From assembly GCA_026418695.1 (NCBI GenBank), contig JAOAAU010000008.1, forward strand, positions 1 through 48,936: a stretch of DNA of 48,936 nt, written 5' to 3'. Position 1 is the stretch's first letter. The number at the start of each line of letters is the position of its first letter. Positions 25,699 through 34,687 of the stretch are shown in pieces. The DNA comes from Clostridia bacterium (GTDB lineage: Bacteria > Bacillota > Clostridia > Acetivibrionales > JAFADI01). Below the pieces are notes generated by a model, which had not been told where the DNA came from, did no database searches, and worked only from the letters and a program-made list of their open reading frames with translations. A program made the translations under genes and the position numbers.

Positions 25699-27303
25699 TT
25701 ATTTCTTCAGTTTAAAGTCGTTGATGGACAGTCCCGTATACTTTTTGAAGCAGATCCCGAAATAATGAGGGTCCGTGATGCCAACTTTTTCAGAAATCTG
25801 ATATGCCTTCAGGTCTGTTTCCTTCAAAAGGCGGATGGCTTTTTCCATTCGGGTCTTCGTGAGGTACTCCACAAAAGTCTGCCCCGTCTCCTGCTTAAAA
25901 ATACGGCTTAAATAACTGGGGTTCATAAAAAATGTTTTGGCTGTGCTGGACAGCGAGAGTTCACAGTTTGTAAGGTTCTCAGAGATATATTCCTGGATTT
26001 CCTTCACTGCTTTGTTGACTCTCTTTGTCTGCAGCCTTTCAACCGTATTCATCACAGATACAATCAGGTTGTTCAGGTATAATTTGATCTCCGGCAGCGT
26101 ATCAAGCTTGAAAACCTCATCGTAAGGTTGTCCCTGGTGATGAAAAATATCAGAAATCCGGATATCCAGCTCAGTGATCACGTTTAAAACCGTAGAGATG
26201 ACATTGGAAGCAATAACACGGATAGCGTCAATCGTTACCACATATCCGGTCAGATTTTCATTATAAAAACTCTCAAGAATTTCTACCGCCTTTTCCATCA
26301 TTCCCGCTTTAATACAGAATGATAAGGATTCCAGTTGATCATTCTGGTATTGAAAGTGCTCGGAGGATGAAAAGTCGATGTCACTATAGCTGATGACCTG
26401 GTTTTTTCCGGCAACAACCTTGTAATTCAAAGCGTTGCAGGCTTCCTTATAGGAGGCACTGATTTTTCGTTCGCCCTTATGCAGGTTTCCTATACCGATG
26501 CAAACAAAACATTTCACCCTGTTAATAATCATGGATTTGATGGCTTCACAGCATTCCGTCATATCAATGGCTTCATCGGAATTCAAAATAACAATCCTCT
26601 GGCTGTTATCAAAAAACACCTGAACATGATCATCTTCTCTGAAATACTGCCTCACAAGCTCCATACACTGCATTTTCAGCAGGAGCTTTTCTTCCTCGCC
26701 GGCCGTATTTTGGCTATCCAGAAGGGACACTTCAACCACCGCAATCTGGAAACTGTCTGATTTGATCGCAATATGGAAATAGCTGAGGCGTTCCACCATG
26801 TCTTCCTTTTCTGAGTTGTTCTGAATCAACTCATTCAAAAGCTTTTCCTTCAAAAACGGCAGGTTCTCCTCCAGCTGTTTCTTGAGCTTGGCATACTCCT
26901 CCGTATGGGAACGTTCCTTTTCAATTTTCTCCTTCATTGCAAGGACGGCTTTTTTGATTTCCTCTCCATGAATCGGCTTCAATATGAAGTCCGCAATTCC
27001 GATCTTGATACTTCGCTTGGCATATTCAAATTCTTCATAGCCTGTAAGGATGATGATTTTCATCTCAGGATGCTTTTCAAAGACAACCCGGCTGAACTCA
27101 ATCCCGTCCATATAGGGCATGCAGATATCTGTGAAAATGATGTCCGGCTTGATACTCTCCACCAGTTCCAGTGCCTCCTGGGCACAGGAGGCCTCACCTG
27201 CGATATCAAATCCGATTTCTTCCCAACGGATACAATTCCTTAAAAGAGTTCTGACAAGATATTCATCATCGACAATCAACACTTTAAGCAAGTCGCTGGA
27301 CAT
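25699..27303 (-). CDS. AraC-type response regulator (YesN-like)
   Basis: 534 residues: receiver domain at the N-terminus (acidic D12 and D13, phospho-acceptor D59 in IIFTDICMPYMDG), a middle region of about 280 residues as usual for this class, and a C-terminal AraC/XylS pair of helix-turn-helix motifs from about 430 (SLSSTAKTFFMNPSYLSRIFKQETGQTF and ISEKVGITDPHYFGICFKK). It pairs with the kinase gene that overlaps its start by 20 bp, and should activate the adjacent sugar genes. GGGGGAG lies seven bases before the ATG. Confidence 0.93.
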   Translation of the reverse strand: MSSDLLKVLIVDDEYLVRTLLRNCIRWEEIGFDIAGEASCAQEALELVESIKPDIIFTDICMPYMDGIEFSRVVFEKHPEMKIIILTGYEEFEYAKRSIKIGIADFILKPIHGEEIKKAVLAMKEKIEKERSHTEEYAKLKKQLEENLPFLKEKLLNELIQNNSEKEDMVERLSYFHIAIKSDSFQIAVVEVSLLDSQNTAGEEEKLLLKMQCMELVRQYFREDDHVQVFFDNSQRIVILNSDEAIDMTECCEAIKSMIINRVKCFVCIGIGNLHKGERKISASYKEACNALNYKVVAGKNQVISYSDIDFSSSEHFQYQNDQLESLSFCIKAGMMEKAVEILESFYNENLTGYVVTIDAIRVIASNVISTVLNVITELDIRISDIFHHQGQPYDEVFKLDTLPEIKLYLNNLIVSVMNTVERLQTKRVNKAVKEIQEYISENLTNCELSLSSTAKTFFMNPSYLSRIFKQETGQTFVEYLTKTRMEKAIRLLKETDLKAYQISEKVGITDPHYFGICFKKYTGLSINDFKLKK

Positions 27304-29152
27304 TTTCGTTCTCCCCCTCTGCCGGAATTGTAATTCTTATTTTAGTTCCCGAGCCCTTTTTACTTTCAATGGTAAATATGTCTTCAACCCCATAGAAGAT
27401 TCGAAGACGCTCAATGGTTCCCCGGAGTCCAAAGCTTATTTTCTGACTGTCATTCCTGATTTCAAAAATCTGTTGAATTTCCTCTTCACTCATTCCGATA
27501 CCGTCGTCTTCTACCTCCAGGATTGTAATTTCGCTTCCACGAAGTGCCCTTACTGTAATCAAGCCTTTTTCGCCCTTGTGTTTGATCCCGTGATACAGTG
27601 CATTTTCCACCAGAGGCTGCAATACAAGTTTTAAAATCTTGTTTTTAATAATCGCCTCGTCGATCTCATACTCAACTGAAAAAATATCTCCATATCGGAT
27701 TTTCTGAATGGTGAGGTAGTTCTTTACTACTTCAATCTCTTCTCCGATGGTAATAACCTCGCTCCCTTTACTTAAGCTGGTACGATAGTAGCTTCCAAGA
27801 GCCCGCATTACATTGAAAACATCTTCATTTCTTCCCAAAAGAGCCAGTGAACTGATGGCATCAAAGGTGTTATACAGGAAATGCGGTTTTATTTGTGCCT
27901 GCAGCACGTTCAATTCCGCTTTCCGCTTTACTTTCTGTTCATCTACTACTTTATGGATCAGGTTCTGGATTTCACCGATCATGATGTTGTATCCGTCCCG
28001 CAGTTTACCGATTTCATCGTTGCCGGCCTGAATATCCACCTTCTTAAAGTCTCCCTTTTCTACGCCCTTCATGGAATTCAACAGTTTTTTTATGGGGGTT
28101 GTAATGAGGCGTGAGATAAAAATCGTACCGATAAACAACAGCAAACTGTTTACAGCGATGATAATAAACGCAATGATGCTGAAAATGCTGGAGTCCTTGG
28201 ACAGCTCGTTGAAGGGCATGACACTGATGATTCTCCATCCGTAACGGCTTATATTCAGATGAGATACCAGGTATTCCACACCCTTGACTCTTTCAAGATC
28301 TGATCCGATCTCTCCTTCTTTGGGTTTTTGAAACAATTGCCCAATGCTCTCATTTTTTTTGTCATTGGCACCGATGATTGCATTGTTCTTTTCATCGAGG
28401 ATGACGATGTTTGTATCATACTTGCTGATAATGTCTCGATAGGAATTGATAAAGGAGTTTTCTGAAATGTTGATGATTAAAACTCCCAGGGTTTTTTGCG
28501 TGTAGATATCATTAATAATCCTGATCAGGGATATGTAGTTTTCATTGGAAGAATTGTTGAACACCCCTCCGGCATTCATTCTTAAGATATAGCCCCCATT
28601 AACAAGGCGGGCCTGTTGATACCACTCGGCTTCTTTCAGATCACTGATTTTCAGACTGCTGAGGGGAAGCTTATCTACTCCGAACCGCTGGCTGTTCTCA
28701 TCAAAAATATAGATGGAGGAGATAAACGGAAAGGCCTCCATAAATTTTGCCGTATGGGAATAGATCTTTTTCTGCGCATCCAGATCGGCAAAGTTTCTTG
28801 CCGCTGCCAGATTCTCCGGGGCTCCCTGGGAATTCTTATAAAGCTGTGAAAAGTTCCTGAGCTTTCTCAAAGGCTCCTGTACATCCTCGCTGGTCACGAT
28901 GACTTTGGAAAGGTTGTTGGCATTTTCTATCATGGAAACGATGTTGGCATTGATGGAATACAGGGTCTGAATGGAAACATCGCTCACCTTTTGTGACATG
29001 ATGTTGGAATAAATCTTTTGATAAAGGACACTGCTTAAGGCAAAGGAAAAAATTAAAAGCACAAAATAAAACAGCATGATTTTTGTGCTTATCTTCAAGT
29101 CTGCAATTTTCTCTTTTATAATTTTATAACCACCCTTGAATATGTTCAGCAT
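27284..29152 (-). CDS. Membrane sensor histidine kinase (YesM-like)
   Basis: About 622 residues: TM1 about 26-45, a large extracellular sensor domain of about 275 residues, TM2 about 325-347, HAMP, the His_kinase domain with phospho-acceptor His in QIKPHFLYNTFD (about residue 424), and HATPase with LQPLVENALYHGIKHK and DDGIGM. This is the class that senses sugars, sometimes through a binding protein, and pairs with AraC-type regulators. ATG 29152 has GAGGA seven bases upstream; a TTG at 29158 is an alternative. Transcribed from a strong promoter at 29256-29285. Confidence 0.93.
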   Translation of the reverse strand: MLNIFKGGYKIIKEKIADLKISTKIMLFYFVLLIFSFALSSVLYQKIYSNIMSQKVSDVSIQTLYSINANIVSMIENANNLSKVIVTSEDVQEPLRKLRNFSQLYKNSQGAPENLAAARNFADLDAQKKIYSHTAKFMEAFPFISSIYIFDENSQRFGVDKLPLSSLKISDLKEAEWYQQARLVNGGYILRMNAGGVFNNSSNENYISLIRIINDIYTQKTLGVLIINISENSFINSYRDIISKYDTNIVILDEKNNAIIGANDKKNESIGQLFQKPKEGEIGSDLERVKGVEYLVSHLNISRYGWRIISVMPFNELSKDSSIFSIIAFIIIAVNSLLLFIGTIFISRLITTPIKKLLNSMKGVEKGDFKKVDIQAGNDEIGKLRDGYNIMIGEIQNLIHKVVDEQKVKRKAELNVLQAQIKPHFLYNTFDAISSLALLGRNEDVFNVMRALGSYYRTSLSKGSEVITIGEEIEVVKNYLTIQKIRYGDIFSVEYEIDEAIIKNKILKLVLQPLVENALYHGIKHKGEKGLITVRALRGSEITILEVEDDGIGMSEEEIQQIFEIRNDSQKISFGLRGTIERLRIFYGVEDIFTIESKKGSGTKIRITIPAEGENENVQRLA

Positions 29153-29255
29153 GTCCAATCCTCAATCAAAACCTATAGCATTAATATCCGATTAAGTGAG
29201 TTCAACTGCTTTTGGGCATCCCCGGCTGTCAAAACTTTATGTCACCCATAACTAG

Positions 29256-29285
29256 ATTATAATCTCGATATGAAATCCATGTCAA
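29256..29285 (-). promoter_or_regulatory. Sigma-A promoter of the yesM-yesN-like operon
   Basis: Minus-strand TTGACA (29285-29280), 18 bp, TATAAT (29261-29256). Both hexamers are perfect, so the sensor pair is probably made constitutively. Confidence 0.8.
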
Positions 29286-29351
29286 ACATATTAAAACATT
29301 CAATAGCGTATTGATATTTAAAAGCACAAGGTTCATTCGCTTTCAGCCGCA

Positions 29352-30080
29352 TCAGATATTTCCCAGCAGCTTGACGATAATGTAATAAACGAAGGGTACA
29401 AATATGGAAGGAAGCAGGTTCCCCACCTTGATCTTTTTGATCTCGAGGATATTGATTCCGATGGCCATAATTAAGACGCTGCCTACCAGGGACATTTGAT
29501 TGATGACAGCATCCGTCAGCCATGGCTTTATGAAGCCGGCCAAAAGCGTGATGCTTCCCTGATACAGAAATACCGGAAGTGCAGAGAAGGCAACTCCGAT
29601 TCCCATGGTCGCAGCAAAAATCACTGCACTCACACCATCGAGGATTGATTTTGCGAACAGTGTACTGGTGCTTCCGGTGAGTCCGTCTTCCAAAGAACCT
29701 ACAATGGCCATCGCCCCTACACAATAAATGAGGCTGGCCGTCACAAAACCCTCTGCAAAATTACTCTCGCCCTTCACCAGCTTGCGCTGAAACCAAGCCC
29801 CCATCTTGTCCAGCTTATCCTCTATATTAATCAGTTCTCCAATGAGCCCGCCAATCACCAGACTGAAAATCATCAGCATGATACGGTCCAATTTATCTCC
29901 AGGAACCACTTTGGTGATTCCACTCAATGTCCCTGAAATTCCGATAATTGCGACAGAAAGCCCTATGGCTTGAATAATGGTTGTCTTAAATCTTTCAGGA
30001 AGTCCGTTTTTTATAAAGGAACCGACAGTTCCCCCTACAATTACCGCTACCGCATTTACTATCGTACCTAGTCCGATCAT
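29352..30080 (-). CDS. DUF554 family membrane protein (YdfK-like)
   Basis: 242 residues with six or seven hydrophobic segments. The N-terminal IGLGTIVNAVAVIVGGTVGSF and later YCVGAMAIVGSLEDGL and FAKSILDGVSAVIFA are hallmark stretches of DUF554. Length fits the family. Function is not established; a transport role is assumed in many annotations. It seems to be a single gene. A 16-bp palindrome stands 74 bp upstream of its start. Confidence 0.88.
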   Translation of the reverse strand: MIGLGTIVNAVAVIVGGTVGSFIKNGLPERFKTTIIQAIGLSVAIIGISGTLSGITKVVPGDKLDRIMLMIFSLVIGGLIGELINIEDKLDKMGAWFQRKLVKGESNFAEGFVTASLIYCVGAMAIVGSLEDGLTGSTSTLFAKSILDGVSAVIFAATMGIGVAFSALPVFLYQGSITLLAGFIKPWLTDAVINQMSLVGSVLIMAIGINILEIKKIKVGNLLPSIFVPFVYYIIVKLLGNI

Positions 30081-30153
30081 TTTTGTCCCCCCAAAGCCTT
30101 CATTAGCTGAGTTCTAAATAAACACACAATTATAAATGTATCACAATTTCAGG

Positions 30154-30169
30154 TTATTGTATACAATAA
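30154..30169. promoter_or_regulatory. Perfect 16-bp palindrome, candidate operator
   Basis: TTATTGTATACAATAA is a perfect palindrome between the HEAT-repeat gene stop and the DUF554 gene. Its TTGTATACAA core is like operators of GntR-family repressors, for example the Bacillus gnt operator. No GntR-type gene is in the window, and a weak role in termination cannot be excluded, though it has no loop. Confidence 0.4.
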
Positions 30170-31624
30170 TCATTTCTGCTTTTTCTCTCTCCAGATGGGG
30201 CCGCCTCGGTCTCCAGGGATGGAAACAATATAGTATCCCCTTCGCTTTGCCCATTGAATCGCCGCATTTTTCAACTTGTCATTTTCGGAGTTCAAATAGT
30301 CCATAGCCATCTCTTTATCCGCATAGTGTTCTAATGCCTGGATCAGTAGATTTTCTGAGCCTTCAACTCCGATTTGAATATAGTACGAATAGATATGGGC
30401 AATGATCTCCATATTTCTGCTGTTCAACAAGGAAATAAGATACTCCCGGGCGGTTTCATCCATCTTTGCAAGTGCATTGGCAGCGGATTTTCTTACTGCT
30501 TCATCCGGATCCTTCAGTATTGCAGTCAAGCTATCCTGAGAAGCTCTATCCCCTATTTCACTTAATGCTTGGATTATTTCAATTTTTGCATAGGTTTGCA
30601 GAGACGGTTCCTTTAGTTTCAACTCCAATTGTTTTGTTGCCGCACTCCCGAATCTAAATACCGCCTGAGTCCCAGCACTTCTTGTTTCCGAATTTTCTTC
30701 GCACATTGCATCTATTAATGGTTTGATCGAAGCTGGTTCTTGAATGCACCCCAACGAAAAGGCAGCGAATTTTCTAACTCCCATATCCGAATTCTTCAAC
30801 ATGGGGATAATTGCAGCAGCAGAGTCTTGATCTTTTAAGCAAGCAAGGCCATACAGCGCACACTTTCTGATCTCAGGACTTTCTTCTTTGAGCAGCGCTT
30901 TTAAGGGCTCTATGGAAGGTACTCCGATCTTTATCAATATCTCCATCGCATTGGTCCGGGCTTTCTGATCTGATTCCTTAAATATATTGACGAGCCCTGG
31001 TACTGCCGGACTACCTATTTTTATCAATACCTGCTTTGCGTTAACTCCTGGGTTACCCGACTCAAGTTTTCCGACATTCTGATAGTCCAAAGCTTTATTC
31101 TCATCCAGGTCGATTCCAGGCTCCATTATTTTCAGTTCACCGGTCAGTTTCTCAACCGCTGGTTCACCAATTCGCACAAGTGCCTCTGCGGCGTATTTTT
31201 TGATCTCCAGCGCGTCCTCTCTCAGTACCAGGACAAGAGAATCAATTGCTCTCGTCTCATGCAGCAAACCTAAGGATCTTGCTGCAGTACACCTTACTTT
31301 TTCACTCTCACTTTTATTTTCTAAAACCGTTATTAAGGTTTCAGATGCGATTTGGTCTCCCATACTGCCAAGAGCCTCAGCCGCCCCAAGCTTTACCGGT
31401 TCACTCCCGTTTTCAACAGCTGAAATTAAAGGTGTTACCGCAGCGTTCCCTTCGTTGACCAATTCAGCAACAATTCTTTGCCTGGATTGTTCATCTGTAT
31501 TTTCAAGCTGATGGATTAGCATTTCAACCCTTGATTGACATCCAGTGACTGTCATTGTCAGGAAAAAGGCAAGAATGAATACAACTGCTTTCCTTTGTGG
31601 AATAAGTGCTGTCCCTCTATTCAT
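30170..31624 (-). CDS. HEAT-repeat lipoprotein
   Basis: About 484 residues. Signal peptide with lipobox MTVTGC, then about a dozen HEAT/PBS-lyase-type repeats of roughly 31-38 residues, with recurring patterns such as AVTPLISAVENGSEPVKLGAA, VRKFAAFSLGCI and VRKSAANALAKM. Such superhelical proteins act as protein-binding scaffolds; this one would be tethered outside the cell membrane. No enzymatic motif is seen. ATG 31624 is supported by AGGGAG six bases upstream; an extension to 31693 would hide the signal peptide. It appears to be transcribed alone. Its partner is unknown. Confidence 0.85.
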   Translation of the reverse strand: MNRGTALIPQRKAVVFILAFFLTMTVTGCQSRVEMLIHQLENTDEQSRQRIVAELVNEGNAAVTPLISAVENGSEPVKLGAAEALGSMGDQIASETLITVLENKSESEKVRCTAARSLGLLHETRAIDSLVLVLREDALEIKKYAAEALVRIGEPAVEKLTGELKIMEPGIDLDENKALDYQNVGKLESGNPGVNAKQVLIKIGSPAVPGLVNIFKESDQKARTNAMEILIKIGVPSIEPLKALLKEESPEIRKCALYGLACLKDQDSAAAIIPMLKNSDMGVRKFAAFSLGCIQEPASIKPLIDAMCEENSETRSAGTQAVFRFGSAATKQLELKLKEPSLQTYAKIEIIQALSEIGDRASQDSLTAILKDPDEAVRKSAANALAKMDETAREYLISLLNSRNMEIIAHIYSYYIQIGVEGSENLLIQALEHYADKEMAMDYLNSENDKLKNAAIQWAKRRGYYIVSIPGDRGGPIWREKKQK

Positions 31625-31787
31625 GACATTCTCCCTAAAAGAATATTTTTGTTGGTGGTTAAATGCAAATAAGAAGCCCCGATGTACAGGCATTACGACC
31701 TTTTTTGATTTTTTCCGCCATCAGAATATATGCGTGAATAAAAAGGTTTATGAGAGCCCTTTGAGAGGACAAGGTGATGTTATTAAC

Positions 31788-31822
31788 AAAAAAAGAATCC
31801 CCATTCAAAATGAGGATTCTTT
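31788..31822 (-). terminator. Intrinsic terminator of the MarR/flavoprotein operon
   Basis: AAAGAATCC paired with GGATTCTTT around a 13-base loop, followed by TTTT on the minus strand, 20 bp past the stop. Confidence 0.85.
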
Positions 31823-31841
31823 CGTCTATGTATGTCGTTTG

Positions 31842-32264
31842 TTATTCTATTTCAAAGCTTACGTTCTCCAAACCATGATAGAAATTGCCTGACTTAGCTG
31901 TAAACCTCAAAACACAGTAGTCCGGATCGGTGACGCCTTGGGGATAATACATTTCATAGCCTTCCCGCCACAGTCTCTTCTTTGACTCCAGATCCTCCAG
32001 CACCTCCATGTCCCCCACCAGCATCAGTCCTCTGAAGCCGTCGAAGTCAACGAAATAAACGCTGGCTTTGGGATTTTTCCTGAATTGTGCGACTCTTTTG
32101 GAGGATGTATTGGTTCCGAACCAAATGGTTTTCAGACCTTCCGACTCCATATTGAACATGCATTTTTGATTGGGGTAGGCATCCTCTCCGATGGAGCCGA
32201 CGATTGCATTCCTGGACTCTCCAGCCAGTTTAAGCCCTTCCTTGATTGCTTCTTCCTTATTCAT
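31842..32264 (-). CDS. Pyridoxamine 5'-phosphate oxidase-family (split-barrel flavin) protein
   Basis: 140 residues of the small split-barrel FMN-binding family, seen in NAIVGSIGEDAYPNQKCMFN, IWFGTNTSSKRVAQFRKNPKASVYF and LMLVGDMEVLEDLESKKRLWREG. The wording matches proteins annotated as general stress protein 26. The reaction is unknown; many members reduce or bind flavins or F420. GGGAGGT precedes the ATG. It is 13 bp downstream of a MarR-type regulator and probably controlled by it. Confidence 0.85.
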   Translation of the reverse strand: MNKEEAIKEGLKLAGESRNAIVGSIGEDAYPNQKCMFNMESEGLKTIWFGTNTSSKRVAQFRKNPKASVYFVDFDGFRGLMLVGDMEVLEDLESKKRLWREGYEMYYPQGVTDPDYCVLRFTAKSGNFYHGLENVSFEIE

Positions 32265-32277
32265 TGCTTTACCTCCC

Positions 32278-32724
32278 TTATTGATTGTTTTCCTCTTCCG
32301 ACAAGTTGTGAAAGATTCTGTTCAGGAAAGTTTCAAACAAATCCACTTCCTCCTCTGAGAACCCTTTATAAAACAGATGCAGCATATCTTCGGATACATC
32401 TTCATAAGCCTTTTTCATCTTTCTGTTTGCTTCTGTAAGCTCGATCAGTACTTTTCGTCTGTCTTCCCTGGGATAAACCCTTGTGAGATGTCCTGCCTCT
32501 TCCATCCTGTCCAGCATTCTCGTGAGCGTGGATTTTCCCAGGGAAGTCTTTTTCGCAAGCTCCTGAATGGTAATTCCGTCGTTTTGCCAAAGCACAAAAA
32601 GAATTCTCCCCTGGGCCGGGTTGATTTCGTTAATATTGTAGTTTTTGAGTTTCTTTGAGAAAATTCGGCCAGCCAGCTGATGAATCTTTGAAATTAGAAA
32701 ACCGCCTTGTTTGATTCCGGACAT
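32278..32724 (-). CDS. MarR-family transcriptional regulator
   Basis: 148 residues with the MarR winged helix: ITIQELAKKTSLGKSTLTRMLDRMEEAGHLTRVYPREDRRKVLIELTEANRK is the recognition helix, wing and linker. ATG 32724 has GAGG six bases upstream, while the ATG at 32736 has none. First gene of a two-gene operon. An inverted repeat overlaps its promoter, so autorepression is likely. The signal could be an oxidant or a phenolic, judged from family habit only. Confidence 0.9.
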   Translation of the reverse strand: MSGIKQGGFLISKIHQLAGRIFSKKLKNYNINEINPAQGRILFVLWQNDGITIQELAKKTSLGKSTLTRMLDRMEEAGHLTRVYPREDRRKVLIELTEANRKMKKAYEDVSEDMLHLFYKGFSEEEVDLFETFLNRIFHNLSEEENNQ

Positions 32725-32764
32725 AGGGCACCTCATTTAAAAAATATGGATATGGTTCATCTAT

Positions 32765-32802
32765 TTGTATATAGTATAATTGCATATACAACTATTTGTC
32801 AA
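32765..32802 (-). promoter_or_regulatory. Promoter and overlapping operator of the MarR operon
   Basis: Minus-strand TTGACA (32802-32797), 18 bp, TATACT (32778-32773). An inverted repeat TTGTATAT-N11-ATATACAA (32765-32791) covers the spacer and the -10, which would let the MarR protein block polymerase. Confidence 0.7.
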
Positions 32803-32856
32803 GAAAAAAGCATGTATGATTCACTGCTCTCAATACATGCTTTATATCTCGTTAAA

Positions 32857-34146
32857 TTATTCCCCCAGGAATGGAAGAATCGTTCTGATTTCAATATGAT
32901 TCTCACTGAATTCATCAATAATTTTGCTGATAGTGGTGGAATCCGCATTGCTGGTCAGGAGCACAACTCCTATTTTCCCCTCGATCTCATCCTTTTGAAT
33001 CACTTTTTCGATATTGACTGAATTCTTCGCCAGGATGGTACAAATCAGCGCAAGCTTGCCGACGATATTCTCCACATCCATCCGCCAGTAAAGGTTGTTT
33101 TTATTCTCGTTGACATTTTCAACACTGGTAATATCCCGGTAAGTTTCTCTCAGAAGGCCATCTGAACCGGCTCCATCAGATCCGATGATTCCCACGAGAT
33201 CATCAAACATGGCTGATGCCGTAGGTTTTGATCCTGCACCCTGTCCGTAGAAACCAAGAACTCCGGTATTGGAACCCTTGAAAACGATAATATTATAATT
33301 TTCCACTGTGTTGGCTGCAATATGGTTTTCCTTGATAAGACAAGGACCTAAACGGTACCGGATACCGCTTTCCCTGTTCTCTACAATTGCCAGGGGCTTG
33401 ATCTTATATCCCAGTTCACTGGCGTATTTCATGTCCAGCACATCAATATTGGAAAAAGGTGTCGTAGAAAGAGTTTTGATATCCACCCACTTTTTCATTG
33501 AGAACAAGGTTAGGATAACAGCCTTGTACAATGCATCAAAGCCGTTAATATCCTCAGAAGGGTCATTTTCGGCATATCCGAGTTTTTGAGCCTTCTTCAA
33601 AGCGTCTTCAAAGGACATGTTGTCCTTTTCCATCCTTGTATAGATGAAATTTGAAGTTGCATTCAGGATTCCAACCAGCTTCTCAATCCTTTCCCCCTTG
33701 AAGCACTCCTTGATAATCTTTGTGATGGGAATGCCGCCGCCGACCGTAGCATCATATCTTAAGCTCACTTCCCTTTCCTTCAGCAGCTGAAGAATTTCAT
33801 TTCCGTATAAAGCCAAAACCTTTTTACTGGACATCACCACAGATTTATTATGTTCAATGGCTTTCACCACATAATCCTTTGTCTCCTCCGTACCCGAACC
33901 TCCCATGCATTCGCAGACGACGTCTATTTCGTTGTCATAGACCACATCATATGCATTGTTGGTGAGTTTCAAGTCACTGGTATCCGTCGCTCTTTTCTTG
34001 CTGAGATCACGGACATAGACCTTCCCTATTTCAACGTTGACTCCGTATTTCTTCAACATATTTTCCTGGTTGGCTTTGATGATATTCACCAGCTCAGCGC
34101 CGACTACACCAAGTCCTAAAATACCTACTTTCACAGTCCTGCTCAT
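32857..34146 (-). CDS. hom: Homoserine dehydrogenase
   Basis: 429 residues. Reduces aspartate semialdehyde to homoserine with NAD(P)H for threonine and methionine synthesis. N-terminal Rossmann motif GILGLGVVGAEL, the catalytic-domain block GILNATSNFIYTRM and KLGYAENDPSEDINGFDA, and a C-terminal ACT domain from about 350 (YWRMDVENIVGKLALICTILA), which normally binds threonine for feedback inhibition. Length is normal for ACT-containing enzymes. GGAGGT lies eight bases before the ATG. Transcribed alone, from its own promoter. Confidence 0.95.
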   Translation of the reverse strand: MSRTVKVGILGLGVVGAELVNIIKANQENMLKKYGVNVEIGKVYVRDLSKKRATDTSDLKLTNNAYDVVYDNEIDVVCECMGGSGTEETKDYVVKAIEHNKSVVMSSKKVLALYGNEILQLLKEREVSLRYDATVGGGIPITKIIKECFKGERIEKLVGILNATSNFIYTRMEKDNMSFEDALKKAQKLGYAENDPSEDINGFDALYKAVILTLFSMKKWVDIKTLSTTPFSNIDVLDMKYASELGYKIKPLAIVENRESGIRYRLGPCLIKENHIAANTVENYNIIVFKGSNTGVLGFYGQGAGSKPTASAMFDDLVGIIGSDGAGSDGLLRETYRDITSVENVNENKNNLYWRMDVENIVGKLALICTILAKNSVNIEKVIQKDEIEGKIGVVLLTSNADSTTISKIIDEFSENHIEIRTILPFLGE

Positions 34147-34224
34147 GAATGTTTACCTCCGTTTGCCTATATACACGTCTTGTTTTTGTCCTCGTACGGT
34201 GTACACATGTTTTTGTATAGTGTA

Positions 34225-34253
34225 ATTATACGATAAATTGAGTATCAATGCAA
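34225..34253 (-). promoter_or_regulatory. Sigma-A promoter of hom
   Basis: Minus-strand TTGCAT (34253-34248), 17 bp, TATAAT (34230-34225). The leader is about 75 nt and shows no T-box or riboswitch features. Confidence 0.7.
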
Positions 34254-34326
34254 TATTTATTCGTTGTTCAGAGCAGGATTATTCTCAACACCTTGATATT
34301 TTAAGCCATACATCCGGTCTTAACCG

Positions 34327-34545
34327 TTATGAAACCGAGGAAAAGTTATATACATTGATACCGTCAAAAACTATATTCCGGAGAATCAAGCCATTCAGTT
34401 CCTTTCTGCAGAATATGAAGATTTGATCTTCTTCTGTTTTATATTCTACTTTCATCCTGTTTAAAACGTCCTCCGCCCGTTCGATTCTATCTACTTCAAC
34501 AATCACATATCGCTGCATTTTCTCTGAAAGACAGCTTGCATTCAT
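34327..34545 (-). pseudogene. Short protein resembling the C-terminus of a BcrA-type ABC ATPase
   Basis: About 72 residues from ATG 34545, which has AAGGGG eight bases upstream. The pattern EKMQRYVIVEVDRIERAEDVL...INVYNFSSVS resembles the post-ATPase domain of bacitracin-type (BcrA) exporters, where a beta strand, an -ERA- helix and a final YSIS-like strand recur. Walker and signature motifs are absent, and I see no coding remnant of them just upstream. It could be a gene remnant or a small stand-alone protein. The good ribosome site keeps the latter possible. Confidence 0.4.
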
Positions 34546-34620
34546 TTCCTCAACCCCTTTTGAGAACATTATAAATATTCTATATTAAATAGGACTTAAT
34601 CATTTCTTAAAAATTCCTTA

Positions 34621-34655
34621 AATAAAACAGCCCCTCAGTGTACCCGAAAGGCTGT
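34621..34655 (-). terminator. Intrinsic terminator of the LacI-kinase operon
   Basis: A 10-bp stem with two G-U pairs (34655-34646 with 34636-34627), a 9-base loop and TTTATTT downstream on the minus strand, 33 bp past the stop. Confidence 0.75.
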
Positions 34656-34687
34656 GTTGTGACCTATCAATCATATTGAACTTTTCT

